Assembly: GCA_977006965.1 (NCBI GenBank)
Contig: OZ345374.1
Span: forward strand, 806,001-870,000
Direction of reading: 5' to 3'
Length of the DNA stretch: 64,000 bases
Source: Phymatolithon calcareum
Lineage: Eukaryota; Rhodophyta; Florideophyceae; Hapalidiales
Part shown: piece by piece, positions 40,802 to 51,099 of the stretch
How the letters are laid out: the number at the start of each line of letters is the position of its first letter
Position numbering within the stretch: the first letter of the stretch is position 1
Notes under the pieces: generated by a model
Databases searched by the model: none
Seen by the model: only the letters and a program-made list of their open reading frames with translations
What the model was told of the DNA's origin: nothing
Made by a program: the position numbers and the translations under genes

Positions 40802-41950
40802 ATGGCGTTCGAACACTACCGCCTGAGGCCGATCGACCGTCGTGTCCATCGTCAGAGGCCCATCGGCAGTCGTTTCCACCGTTTTCGTCTTGTCGCACCC
40901 GGACGGATGCTCGCCATGACGTTGACACTTGAATGTCTTGAACGTTTGCGGGAGATCAACCCCGAGCTCGTGACAAATGCCGAAAAGTCATGCGCTTCGT
41001 TCTCGCAAAGGTTTGAAGAAGAGGAGAAGAGTCCTGGTGCTCGCTCAAAAATGTTCGCTGAACTCATTAGCTTCATTCTACCAAAGACGACTTGCGCGGA
41101 TGGTTTTGCGCTCGGGCGCACCGTTCTCGTGTTTCTTCTTACCGAAAAGCAGAAAGAGTGCGAGTTGGAGGCGTTCGCCGAACAGCAACGCGCTGAACAA
41201 GAGAAGCGCCGCGCTGCTCGCGATGCCGTGATTAGAGCTGTCATCGCCCGTTCACGTATGGAATTGACATCTCGTGTCGCGAGGTACGTCTCTTCGCAAA
41301 CGTCTTTTCGGAAACCGCCAAAGTCATTCACCGCAGCCGCACCGGCAGTGTCTCCGCCGTTCCGTTCAGTCGTGCACTTGAATTCGCAACGCATGACGAT
41401 CGGAGGGAAAGTGCCCAGTCTCGACGGCGAATGTCTCACGGAGAAAACTCTGCAATTTTCTGGCTGTAGTTCTGCCCCAGTGACTCAGACGTTTTTGCCG
41501 ACGCCGCGGAAGCCGCCCGATATTGTGCCATTCAACTTGTTTCCTTTTACTCATGTACTGTTTCCTGACAGTGCCTGCAAAGGCATATGCAACAGTGATC
41601 ATTCTAGCCGACGTCACCGAGGAAGACCCCCCGAAAATTCGGGACTTTTCATTGCTCGGAGGCGCGCAGCGCGTATGTTGACATTGCGTCGCTCTCGACG
41701 TCGTCGCCGTGGACGACCGCCCGAATCTCCGGGAGTGAGCATTGCTCGTAGGCGCAGGGGTTGTCATGATGCTGGAACTGGGCCGTCTGAGGGCGACCGG
41801 CCCTTGTGTCGTTTTTGGACGGAGCAAGAAACCGCCCCACACTATCGCTCGTTGGTTTCGTTCTGTCACTATCTGATGCAGTGTTTGTGTGCATACTGTG
41901 CACACACAGGTGTTAATTTTGCGCCCGTTGATTGTTTGTATGGACTTTAG
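40802..41950 (+). CDS. R1 internal protein: arginine-rich, AT-hook-like, family unknown
   Basis: The only long frame in R1, 382 codons from an ATG at 40802 to TAG. Residues about 45-160 are helical and charged, with FSQRFEEEEKSPGARSK and FAEQQRAEQEKRRAARDAVI, suggesting a coiled coil. Residues about 268-320 hold two imperfect copies of a 29-residue unit, each with an AT-hook-like core (RRHRGRPPENSG and RRRRGRPPESPG) followed by IARRR. The tail is Cys/His-containing (CLCAYCAHTG). AT-hooks bind the minor groove of A/T-rich DNA. A gag-like particle protein that also binds nucleic acid, or a captured host gene, are both possible. The open frame in a young, non-autonomous element argues that the protein is useful to it. 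No domain of known retroelements is recognised. Confidence 0.7.
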   Translation: MAFEHYRLRPIDRRVHRQRPIGSRFHRFRLVAPGRMLAMTLTLECLERLREINPELVTNAEKSCASFSQRFEEEEKSPGARSKMFAELISFILPKTTCADGFALGRTVLVFLLTEKQKECELEAFAEQQRAEQEKRRAARDAVIRAVIARSRMELTSRVARYVSSQTSFRKPPKSFTAAAPAVSPPFRSVVHLNSQRMTIGGKVPSLDGECLTEKTLQFSGCSSAPVTQTFLPTPRKPPDIVPFNLFPFTHVLFPDSACKGICNSDHSSRRHRGRPPENSGLFIARRRAARMLTLRRSRRRRRGRPPESPGVSIARRRRGCHDAGTGPSEGDRPLCRFWTEQETAPHYRSLVSFCHYLMQCLCAYCAHTGVNFAPVDCLYGL

Positions 41951-41986
41951 AAGATAGAGTTCTCTGCGATTAGAGAAAGGGTTGAA

Positions 41987-42297
41987 TGTCTTGGGTCACT
42001 GTCAATACTGCATCAACACGGTACATGATTGTTCCGATGTATGATGGTTTTCCCAAGATGACAACTTATGGACACACTCCTAAGCACAATTCAACCTTTA
42101 CTAGTCTTACCGTTTAACATCGTCGGTAGCACATGACTTGTGACTACCGAGTGCTGCAATTAGGCAGCACTCCTTTGCTCTACATAAGCCCCTGCCGAAG
42201 TTCTGACTAGCAGACTCGGGAACAAGGGAAGAAGTAAAGGACAGGATCATTAGATCTTGTTTTTCATCCCGAACATTTTCACGGTTTTTGACCGACA
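41987..42297 (+). repeat. R1 right LTR
   Basis: 311 bp. Differences from the left LTR include TACTGCATC for TACTACATC, CAAGATGAC for CAAGGTGAC, and GAACATTTT for GAACAGTTT. Confidence 0.9.
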
Positions 42298-42456
42298 GCA
42301 CCAGCAATCCTGTAGATTACAAAAAGGCATCATAGATGGATCGCATGTCAGAACTTTACTTGGGCTGTCACTTAACTACCAAATTGGCGATATCGAGATT
42401 CCAAAATTTATGATCTTCCCGATCGCTAATTTACCTATAACCCACGTGCAGACCTT

Positions 42457-43114
42457 ATATGCGATTAATCGCATATCAAGCAAAGAAAACTTCACAGCTC
42501 ACAGAATATCGCCGGTTTTCCAATTTTTTTCCTGTTGATAATCGAAGAGGGCTGTCTGCACTCTATGCAGATGCTCTTCGCATTCAGAAGACTCCTTTAT
42601 TGCTCTATAGAACTAAAGACATTTTATCGAAAAGAAGGCGAGCTATGAGTAATCCAGTTATATGCGATATTTCGCATGTAACTTCGTAATCATAGCAGAT
42701 ATTTTTATGATGCTCGACACTTCAACAGGATTTTCAACAATGACAAAAAGTTAAAAAAAGGACAATGTTGCTATCAAAAATGTACATTTTCCTTATATGC
42801 GAAAAATCGCATGCCCCATGCACGTGGGATAAGTTCGTAATCCTTTTCCCCATTACAGTGAGGAAATTCAGGCTCCTCCAGTGACTCTTTTATTGCTCTA
42901 CAGAATTAAAGATATTCTTTGGAAAACAAGGCGAGCTATGAGTAAACCAGTTATATGCGATATTTCACATGTAACTTTGTAATCATAGTTGATGTTTTTA
43001 TGATGCTCGGCTTTCCAGCAGGATTTTCAACAAGGACAAAAAAAATAAAAAAGCACAAAGTTGCTATCAGAAACGTACATTTCCTTATACTGTACAGTAT
43101 GTGAAAAATCGCAT
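42457..43114. promoter_or_regulatory. Array of five ATGCGA-N4-TCGCAT dyads
   Basis: Half-sites ATGCGA and TCGCAT (one base changed in two copies) occur with a constant 4-base spacer at about 42459, 42662, 42797, 42956 and 43099. The first is a perfect 20-bp palindrome ATATGCGATTAATCGCATAT. Constant spacing with variable spacer sequence is typical of dimeric transcription-factor sites. They lie 280-940 bases upstream of the first ATG of gene copy 2. Function is inferred. Four of the five reside in the duplicated units, so part of the recurrence is by duplication. Confidence 0.5.
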
Positions 43115-43141
43115 GCTACATACACGTGGGATATGGATTCT

Positions 43142-43157
43142 TGTCCACATGTGGACA
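43142..43157. repeat. 16-bp perfect palindrome
   Basis: TGTCCACATGTGGACA, just right of the dyad array. It contains CACATGTG, an E-box-like core. Possibly a regulatory site. Confidence 0.4.
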
Positions 43158-44691
43158 CAATAGGCCAACATCATTTCTGTTCGGATATCAATAGAAATGA
43201 ATATATGAAATCCGGACTCCATCGCCATCTGCACCTGTACACATACTGTAATTATATCGAGTGAATCAATACGAACGAATCATCCCCCGTTGGCAAGATC
43301 GGCACTAAGCTGGAAAGTGACTCTCAATCTGAGCGCTGCCGTACAGTTCTCACCGGACTAACCTCAAAGCCCACAAAGCGACCTACTGTCACGCCATGTC
43401 CAAATGCTGCTGCTGCACCGATGGTCCGTCAATGGCGGACGACCCAAGAGTAATATTCTCCATATACTTCTTCGCCTTCATTCCGTTCGCGTTCATTTAC
43501 GCCCTAGATTTCATCACCGACAAGTGGAGACCGATCCGTGACACCCGCCGCAATGGAAAGATACAGTTGTTCGTCTCATTGCCTTTTTTGGGGTGCATCA
43601 TCTAGTACATCGATCTCCAAATCAAGAACAGTGACTACAAGGAAGCTGCGGCGGCAATCGCCGTGGCCATGTTCAACAGTTACCATGTTTTGCATACAAT
43701 ATGGGGACTCGTTCTACTGTACGAATTCCGCAACTGGAACATTTCTGCTCTCAGATGTCTTTTCAGGCTGGGTTATCGAGCTCCTCGCGATGAGTATTCT
43801 TACAATGTCAAGGACATGCTTTCAAAAATGAAGGCCTACCGCCCTCTTTTCCGCCTGGCTGAGAAACTGAAGACCAGCTTTGGTTTTGTGTGCAGATGGT
43901 TGTATTCCTGGACACAGTGTACTCCCCTTCGTCCGTCTCGACCTAATCGAATTCTTCTTCATCTGCACGGACCGACGACATGATGTACGAAAATCGGGCT
44001 TCTTCATCTCGTCTTTCTACTGCCCTGAAGTTCATGAAGAAAAATGGGGAACATGGAAGAGGATGAATATTCTAATGTCGAGTCTTTGGAGGATATCGAG
44101 AAGACTGTGGATTATCACATGGTCGTCAATAGCTCACTTTTTGACAACGAATTCTCCAATGCCGAGCTTCCCGTACGACTTGTACCATTCTCGCGAGTTC
44201 GTCACAGCGATTTAGAAAGACACAGCGCTATGGCGCGTACTGTTGCATCTTCTCTGAAGTCGACAAAGCCTGAGGAGTGCTCTGTGTAATCACTGGGATT
44301 GTTAAGATAAAGTTTGGTTTATCATGAAAATGGGTGACCTCTCTCCGATGAGATGATGATATTCTCCAGTCTAAGGTGCGATTTAGGCTCACGCTTAAAT
44401 AGAGCAGGCGCGAGAAATGCACACCCTGTATAAAGAGGGGGAGCACTAACAGACACTACTCTAACAATCCCAATTGGTCGGTATATTATCCCTGAGAGTG
44501 TAAGCAGGGGTGGTGCCAATCTCATTGCTCGACATTGCTGTTTGTCGTGCAATTAAACAATTCAATTGCTCACTACGGTTAGTCAGCAATTCGGATTGCA
44601 ATTTGAATACTTCCCGCAATAGTCAAGTTAATTGTTTATTCATGCCTCTTCTCCTAGGTGTACAAAACTTTCGTCTTCTGCGATAGCCTGT

Positions 44692-45003
44692 TCAACACGC
44701 TGGTTGACAACGCTTGACAAAGCTTCCTTCACAGTACACTTCCAGAAGATGATCCTCACGGCCACCAACGATGCAACGCTTCAGGTGATTGTACGGATTC
44801 GAAAAACCAGTACCCTTCTCTAAACAAAATTCGCTTCCTTCAGTGCATTGATCGCCCTTGGGACAGAGGTAGACGCAAAACGTCACATTTCGTCGTGTTC
44901 GACCTGATTGACGTGAATGGATATCTCGAGGCTGTTCCCGAAAGAGTTGCATTAGCTGCTGTACAGCTTGTTTCGGCTTCGGTTTCGGAATAGGTAGTAC
45001 CAT
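44692..45003 (-). pseudogene. hAT transposase N-terminal fragment in A2
   Basis: A 103-codon ATG frame starting MVLPIPKPKPKQAVQQ with the BED-like cluster VYLCPKGDQC, EFCLEKG and SNPYNHLKRC. After GREDHLLEVY the sequence diverges from A1 because of an internal deletion. The identical protein is encoded in A3. It can at most bind DNA; the catalytic domain is absent. Confidence 0.7.
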
Positions 45004-45215
45004 GGTTGGAAGAGTGAAATTTGTTTAGGTGTTGTCGAGTGGGTCTTGTAGTGTGCTTTGGATAAATGTACGACTTCACTTTTTATATTGACTCTTCTAT
45101 CTGTCTTTTCAGAAACGGCACTCTAGACACCCATACCGTTATACTTGAAGGGGTGAACGAATTCAACCATCCATGTGATCGTTCTGTTGTAGTGGTCTGT
45201 CTGCGTAGACCACTA

Positions 45216-45725
45216 CAGTCAATCCTCGATAAATGGATCCTCGAAATCAGAATATCCTCACTTTTACGGATATGAAGTAGATGAACGGATATAGGATACG
45301 CCTAAATTTAACGAGTTTTTAAGGTGTGTGGAATACTCGATTTGAGAATAATTTACCAGACCCTGGCCACGGCACATGATTGAAAATTATTTAACATTTT
45401 GATACCGACGCACTGCGTATGTTGTCCACTTGTACACGTGTGGAATACAGTTAACCTGTCTTCATTCCACCTCAATATTTTTTAATGAAAAAATCAGTAA
45501 TTCGCCGCTGTTTCATAGAAACAATCTTCATGCGCCGCATATGCATTGCGCCTGCAAGAATGCGCTCTTGGTCCAACTTCAGTTGGCGGAATGTGTACGG
45601 CACCACGTCCCTCCGCTGCACACGTGTGTCCTCAGACTTATGCTTCAAATTCACTCTGGAATATCCTCAGTTTGCTGGATATCAAGTCGTTCCACATTGG
45701 TCATCCATTTAACGAGGTTTGACTT
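45216..45725 (-). mobile_element. Pogo/Tigger-like element nested in hAT A2
   Basis: A 510-bp element with TIRs CAGTCAATCCTCGATAAATG and the complement AAGTCAAACCTCGTTAAATG, flanked by TA (45214-45215, 45726-45727). hAT A4 retains the unoccupied site GACCACTACAACAG. The minus-strand frame 45472-45654 ends QRRITDFFIKKY, like the C-terminus of pogo/Tigger/CENP-B-type transposases. The rest of the transposase is deleted. Confidence 0.88.
45472..45654 (-). pseudogene. C-terminal remnant of pogo/Tigger-type transposase
   Basis: The frame from MNLKHKSEDTRVQRRDVVPY to RRITDFFIKKY and a stop. A short Q-x-x-ITDFF tail is common at the end of pogo/Tigger transposases. The catalytic DDE domain and helix-turn-helix are missing. 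The same remnant recurs at 59470-59652 in A3. Confidence 0.55.
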
Positions 45726-48700
45726 TACAACAGAACGATCACATGGATGGTTGAATTCAGGAACGTTCTAACTGTGCGTAGAATTTTACGTACCGAATAT
45801 AAGCGTTAACGCTTATACTGGCCTGAGTTATATAATAAAATTAGATGCTACCGACAACCAATTACCACGTACTACGCATGATACATTTGTAGTGATCGTT
45901 ATTTCCGACAACTCTGCACTTCTTGAACTATACACTCTCGTACAACCTACCAGCAATTCGAATTGCAATTCTTCATCAGAACCCAATTTGGGTCGAATTG
46001 CTACGAATTGCAATTAATTGCAATAGCAATGGATTGCGCACCACCCCTGAGTGTAAGTGTCCCTCCTTACGCTCGTGCAGCATTGCGTGTCTACATCTGT
46101 TCGATGGCTCGTATCGTCTCTCGCACGATTTGGATACGAATGGCTCGAAGAGACTAGAGGTTTAGGATTGGAGGAAACTGAGTCAGGAACAAAGTTGCAG
46201 AGAGAGAAACGGAAGATCTCCCAACATCTCGCTATTGTCGTACCTGCACACACAACTCAAGGATAAGTAGAAAACAATGGATCTACTGAGAAGTTTGTCA
46301 CATTATTCCCTCCATATCACGACTACTGCACGGGTGATGAATTTTCCAGCTTTGCACGTTTCAAGGTCATGGAGCGATGCATGCTTCCTTTTAAATTGAA
46401 CGGAAGGTTTCACGAGACTTTATACTTCAGCTATCTTGAGGCGACTATCAGAGACGCAGTTAAAGATGATTGGCACAAGAAGTCTTTAAACGAGCTCACT
46501 GATGAGGAGCGGACTGCTGTTGAAAATGTCACACCTCAGCAGCTGGTCTATTTTGCATCGCTCATGGAAATCGCCATCGCTTCTGGAAACGAACACGACT
46601 GAGTGTTTGGGAAAAATGGTGAAACTGTGAACTGGGGACGCGAAATTTCACGGCTTAATACTCTCATGTACCAGCTTGATAACGACATTGGGGAAGACTA
46701 AGAAGGCTTCTGGCAGCCTCTACAGGTTCAAGAAGAGGTGCTGTCTTATCTCCTCTGGGAGACCAACCCCAACTGTCTGATGCTTCAGACAAGCGTCCAT
46801 GTGGGCAATTGTATTGCATTGGAGTACGGAGATAGACATGGCGTGTATCTGGAAGAAAACAATGTGCATTCTCATGTCGGTGAGCCTGAACCCGCAATGT
46901 CGGTGTTTGAGAAACAGTACGATAATGAAATGAAGCGACTACGACTAGGCGTAGGGGTTCCAGATACATATATTTTCAAGTCAATATCGCAGGATATCCC
47001 TCGCTTCATTGGGTCTATGGCAGAGACTGTGAGAAGTATTTTGGCATCATGGGTCGATGAAAATGATGCGGAAACGACGGGATGGAACGCAAGTATCGCA
47101 CCAGTCGGTATCAGATTCTTGTGCAGCAAACAACTATGCTCTGCATTATTCGAAGATTATTTGTCTGATGAAGAAATGCGAAGTTTGTACATGAGGCTTG
47201 TGTGGGAAGTTCAGGCACATTTGCACTGGCGGATCGGAGGTGAGGTGGGGCGGAAAGCCGAAGATATTCGTCAGTCGCAGTTCCTCATCATGCTCTTCAT
47301 TCTTGGATTTCCAGGCTTGAAAATGGAAAGAACAAAGGATGAGTGGGCTTCCTCAGATTCAAGTCATGGCAACCATACAATCGAGCTTGAAGATGGTATC
47401 ATAGTGAAGCCAGTGGCGGGTTCTCAGGAACTCCACATTTTGCTCACATGTGATCAAGAGTCCAAAACAATATCGGTCATCTTGCTTCCAGAGTGTCCAG
47501 TTTTCAACTGGCAAAAGTGGAAAGATGCAGTCATGGGGAGGCTTGCTGCCCAAAAGGATTGGCGATCGAGTCGACTATTTTCGACAAATGAACTGCTGCG
47601 AAGCGAGGAAAATTATTCAAATATTTGTTCTCCTGTGCAGTGCATTGCCCCAGAAACGCTTGGAAAGGACTACGGGTTAAGGTATTGGTCCGGGTGGCCA
47701 CCGTTTATGCCCCAGATTGCCGAATTTGAGATACGACACTTGGTCGAGGAGAAATATGATGTGAGTGATTCGGATTTTATGGAACATAATTCTATTGAAT
47801 GCATCGGCGCTCTGAATGCCGCTATGGATATTCATTTCCAGGTGGGAACTGATGCATCAAGTCTGTATTTAAATGGACATCAAGCGATGGAAGAAGGCCG
47901 TGTGGATGATGCCCTAAAACTGTTTGGACGTTGTTTTGGGGAACATGGCCACAGAGAAGCACTAAAAGACGCTTTTAAAAGATGCTTTTGGTCTTGTCAT
48001 CAGGAGAAGCCCTGTTTGTGACACACAATTGGGTGCCCTGGAGACGGCGATGGATGCACAATTCAAGAATCTTGTGAATCGAAGCCATATCGAGGAGCTC
48101 AACAGACAAGTCGACGAGATTGATCTTGAAATGCTTTCGGATTATTTCGGGTGCATTTTTGAGAAAACGAGTTCCGAAGACGCACTGAAGAAAAAGGCAC
48201 TGGCACTGTTTTACAAAAATAGAGCAAATAAGGCGGTGTCCGAGGAAGCGATTCGAGCCATTGAAGCCTTCATCGCGAATGAGGGTAAGAGAAATACAAA
48301 TTTGCCGCTTCTTTTTCACCTTGCCATCGCATACCAAAGTTGTTTCCACGAATCGAAGGATGCAGCAGATCAGAAGATGGCTGCCAAATATTTACAGCGC
48401 GCAGGTGACTGTCTCTACTTTGATCGTAGCGATTGTTTTGCATTAGACGTCGGTTACTTGCTCGAAAAAGGGTGTTTTGTGGGCCGTGACGCAGAACGCA
48501 AAAACGCAATGATCGAGATGCTTTGTGAAGAGGTAGCGTGTGGAGATGGGAAAATGCTTCGCGCAATGGTTGATCGACTTTTCGTGAAACCATCAACATC
48601 TGAGGAAGGCGCGAATGAATTCGATGGACATGAGCGAGTTTTCGGCATAGGCATACATCCAAAACACGCCATTGCACTATACGATGGATTGTATCGAGGC

Positions 48701-48849
48701 CGACTTGCGCGCAAAAATCGTTTTGGACTAATATATCACAAGGGAGCTACTGGTGTATCAGCGAATGCTTCGGCGGCGGAGAAACAGTATTCGCGTGCCA
48801 TAGAACAGGGAAACGGGGACGTACTGTGTAACATGGGTGTTCTAAAGTG

Positions 48850-49335
48850 ATGATGATGATGATGATGCTTTATTCCCCTAAGGGGCTAGCACGTCTAGAA
48901 GGCTTCATGCGACTCCACTTTCTGTGATCGGAAGCGTCTTTTATGGACGATTCGATACTTTGGTTTGGGATATCGCCAAGGAGGGAAGCATATGTTCTGG
49001 GTACGCATTGTAGCAGTATCCTGCGGACGAGCCTGTTCTCACCCATGCGTAAAACATGTCCTAGCCATCCCCAGCGACGGTCCTTAATCCATTGTATCAC
49101 CTCCTGTGAGGGCTCTCTTGCTTCTTCGGCTATCGTCCTTTTCGTCATCACTGTCAGCATCTTCGATACGGTACCGTTCAGTTTTTTCAGGATTGGTGTC
49201 GTTAGATTGAGTGCATCGCTTGAGAGCGCTTCTTGGCGTCTTCTCCGCCTGCAGCTCTCCTTGGTCGAGAGGCCGTCCGTAGCGGCCGGGCGGCTCCATG
49301 ATCGTTCGAATTGAAAGACCATGGATGCAAGATCT
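48850..49335 (-). mobile_element. 5'-truncated LINE fragment with (CAT)n tail
   Basis: Flanked by the 12-bp TSD TGTTCTAAAGTG (48838-48849 and 49336-49347), while copy 1 is uninterrupted at 4970-4985. The 3' end (left side) shows a (TGA)n run of about 18 bases, then a GCTTTATTCCCCTAAGGGGC motif: AATAAAGC preceded by a CCCCTTAGGGG hairpin on the minus strand. It encodes only the C-terminal 150 residues of ORF2 (KMLTVMTKRTIAEEAREPSQ, RRWGWLGHVLRMGENRLVRR), homologous to the LINE at 5736-9814. Confidence 0.93.
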
Positions 49336-50140
49336 TGTTCTAAAGTGAGACACTACCGGACACGAAGCCGGCATGCCGTATCTGAAAAGGGCTGTGCAAG
49401 GAGGAAGCAGTACTGGAATGAATAATCTCGCGGTTGCTTACGAGCTTGGAAGGGGCGTTAATCGAAATGCTGTGGAGGCTGAAAGACTTTACAAGCAAGC
49501 TATTGAAGTGGATAAGAACCCAATTGCGATTTTCAATCTTGCAGTTTTGGACATGTGTGGAGACACTGAAGTTCGAAATGGTGAAAGCATCTCCGACTTG
49601 CAGAACATGGTCTCCGAGCTTATTGCCCCAGAAACGGAGCTCGAGCCTTTGTACACTCTCCAAGATCAAGTAAGAAGATTTTTCGTATTGAGAAACAGCG
49701 AAACAGAGCCTGTTTTGTCGCGGAGAGTGGACCTTGAAGAATTGGATGATTGTCTTGCCTATGTGAAGATTCTCGAAACTGGTGGGGAAGAAATCGTGGG
49801 TTCTGATCAAGAAGGTGTAGAGGCTTGCATTTAGTTACCTTTCGTTCGCTTTCATAAGCTTAGGGCAGTGGTTGTTCAGGATGGCAAACACTTGCGATAC
49901 GCATAATAAATCGAACCGCTCCGTCTGGACGCCCATGTAGATGATAATATCATGTTATATTTTTGCCAATGTCTTCTTTTCATTAGTTTGTACGGCACAA
50001 TTGGTGATGCCGAAGACAGCCGGTGAAGAGCTCTAGATCAAGGTCACAAGGAATTTGCCCTTGAGAAAACCTATATGTCGAATCTGATACCAAGGCGTTT
50101 TGTTTATGGAAAGGTGGCAGATATATTGATAGTACACGAC

Positions 50141-51099
50141 CAGGGGTCGTGCGCAATCCATTGCTATTGCAATTAATTGCAATTCATAGCAATTCGACCC
50201 AAATTGGGTTCTGATGAAGAATTGCAATTCGAATTGCTGGTCGGTAGGTTGTACGAAAGTGTATAGTTCAGCAAGAGCACAGTTGAAGGAAATAACGATC
50301 ACTTCAAATGTATCATGCGTAGTACGTGATAATTGGTTGTCGGTAGCATCTAATTTTATTATATAACTCGGGCCAGTATAAGCGTTCACCGGGGGAGCAC
50401 TGCACCATTTTGGCCCAAATCAACTAAATAACTATCGGGCCAAAATGTTGCCGTGCTCCCCTAGTGTTAGGTACGTAAAATTCTACGTACTGTATACAGT
50501 TACAACGTTCCTGAATTCAACCATCCATGTGCTCGTTCTATTGTAATGGTCTGCGTAGACCACTACAACAGAACGATCACATGGATGGTTGAATTCATTC
50601 ATCCGTTCAAGTATAACGGTATGGGTGTCTAGAGTGCCGTTTCTGAAAAGACAGATAGAAGAGTCAATATAAAAAGTGAAGTCGTACATTTATCCAAAGC
50701 ACACTACCAGACCCAGTCGACAACACCTAAACAAATTTCGCTCTTCCAATCATGGTACTACCTATTCCGAAACCGAAGCCGAAACAAGTTGTACAGCAGC
50801 TAATGCAACTCCTTCGCGAACAGCCTCGAGATATCCATTCACGTCAATCAACCGCTCTTATTGGGATGATCAAACTGTGAAGGAAGCTATGCGTTGTCAA
50901 CCAGCGTGTTGAACAGGCTATCGCAGAAAACGAAAGTTTCGTACACCTAGGAGAAGAGGCATGAATAAACAATTAACTTGACTATTGCGGGAAGTATTCA
51001 AATTGCAATTCGAATTGCTGACTAACCGTAGTGAGCAATTGAATTGTTTAATTGCGCGACAAACAGCAATGTCGAGCAATGGAATTGGCACTACCCCTG
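50141..51099 (+). mobile_element. hAT element A4 (959 bp)
   Basis: CAGGGGTCGTGC ends and a perfect 8-bp TSD TACACGAC (50133-50140, 51100-51107). The empty site is near 9885 in copy 1. It keeps the transposase start region near 50752 (plus strand) but loses the zinc finger. It has the 70-bp GGGGAGCAC foldback shared with A1 and an 84-bp palindrome (50513-50596) that in A2/A3 carries the pogo-like element. Confidence 0.95.
50513..50596. repeat. 84-bp palindrome inside hAT A4
   Basis: Arms of about 40 bases beginning GAATTCAACCATCCATGTG and ending with its complement meet around GGTCTGCGTAGACC, with a few mismatches. The same arms exist in A2 and A3, where the pogo-like element is inserted in one arm at a TA. 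A1 has only a single copy of this sequence. Confidence 0.8.

Larger units (their letters stand above)
40376..42297 (+). mobile_element. R1: non-autonomous LTR retrotransposon carrying one ORF
   Basis: Two 311-bp direct repeats (40376-40686 and 41987-42297) begin TGTCTTGGGTCACTG and end GACCGACA. The perfect 5-bp TSD GCACC lies at 40371-40375 and 42298-42302. By eye the repeats differ at about three positions, so the insertion is young. A purine tract AGAGAAAGGG precedes the right LTR. The 1300-bp interior has no protease, RT or integrase, only one 382-codon frame. This is the structure of a TRIM/LARD or TR-GAG element that must be mobilised in trans. No primer site matching a tRNA 3' end or the initiator half-tRNA was found after the left LTR. 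Confidence 0.9.
42298..43272. repeat. Tandem about 295-bp repeat with dyad motifs upstream of gene copy 2
   Basis: 42590-42832 and 42885-43140 are diverged direct repeats sharing TTTATTGCTCTA, GGCGAGCTATGAGTAA, CCAGTTATATGCGATATTTC and TTTTTATGATGCTCG. No protein is supported. This lies between R1 and the start of the duplicated segment. Copy 1 has no counterpart upstream of 1228. Confidence 0.7.
44505..46049 (-). mobile_element. hAT element A2, carrying a pogo-like insertion
   Basis: CAGGGGTGGTGC-type ends and a perfect 8-bp TSD AGTGTAAG (44497-44504, 46050-46057). 1545 bp. It is almost identical, in opposite orientation, to A3 at 59078-60619, including the internal pogo-like element, so one derives from the other or from a recent common source. 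It keeps the transposase start and zinc-finger region (44692-45003, minus). Confidence 0.95.
44285..46095 (+). mobile_element. Solo LTR S1 in gene copy 2, interrupted by hAT A2
   Basis: Ends TGTAATCACTGGG and GTGTCTACA, with a 4-bp TSD TCTG at 44281-44284 and 46096-46099. Copy 1 reads straight through (GTGCTCTGTTCGATGG). Without the hAT it is 258 bp. A second copy S2 (192 bp, TSD GCCT) sits in the 3' LTR of C3. TG...CA ends, 4-bp TSDs and absence of coding sequence fit a solo LTR of a Gypsy-like or other LTR element not present here. Confidence 0.85.
43396..49834 (+). pseudogene. TPR/Sel1-like membrane protein gene, copy 2 (disrupted)
   Basis: The ATG at 43396 encodes the intact leader MSKCCCCTDGPSMADDPRVI and a first membrane helix, then meets TAG at 43603-43605 where copy 1 has Tyr. 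Further lesions: a frameshift and deletion near 43980-44040; the insertion nest at 44285; TAA near 46264 (Ser codon in copy 1); TGA near 46600 (Trp in copy 1); TAA near 46699 (Gln in copy 1); a 13-bp tandem duplication near 47970 that shifts the frame; and a LINE fragment at 48850. Long stretches remain readable, for example 46738-48021 and 48029-48850, and the C-terminal Sel1 units with the final EGVEACI end at 49834. The variety of lesions shows ordinary decay. It is a useful outgroup for judging which copy 1 residues are conserved. Confidence 0.93.

Noticed and set aside
40852-41439. 195-codon minus-strand frame inside R1
   Set aside because: A mirror of the 382-codon plus frame in GC-rich codons. 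The plus frame has better composition, an ATG near the start of the interior and repeated motifs.
45430-45771. 113-codon plus-strand frame, identical in A2 and A3, as a gene
   Set aside because: It lies on the opposite strand to the pogo-like transposase remnant and is identical only because the two hAT copies are.
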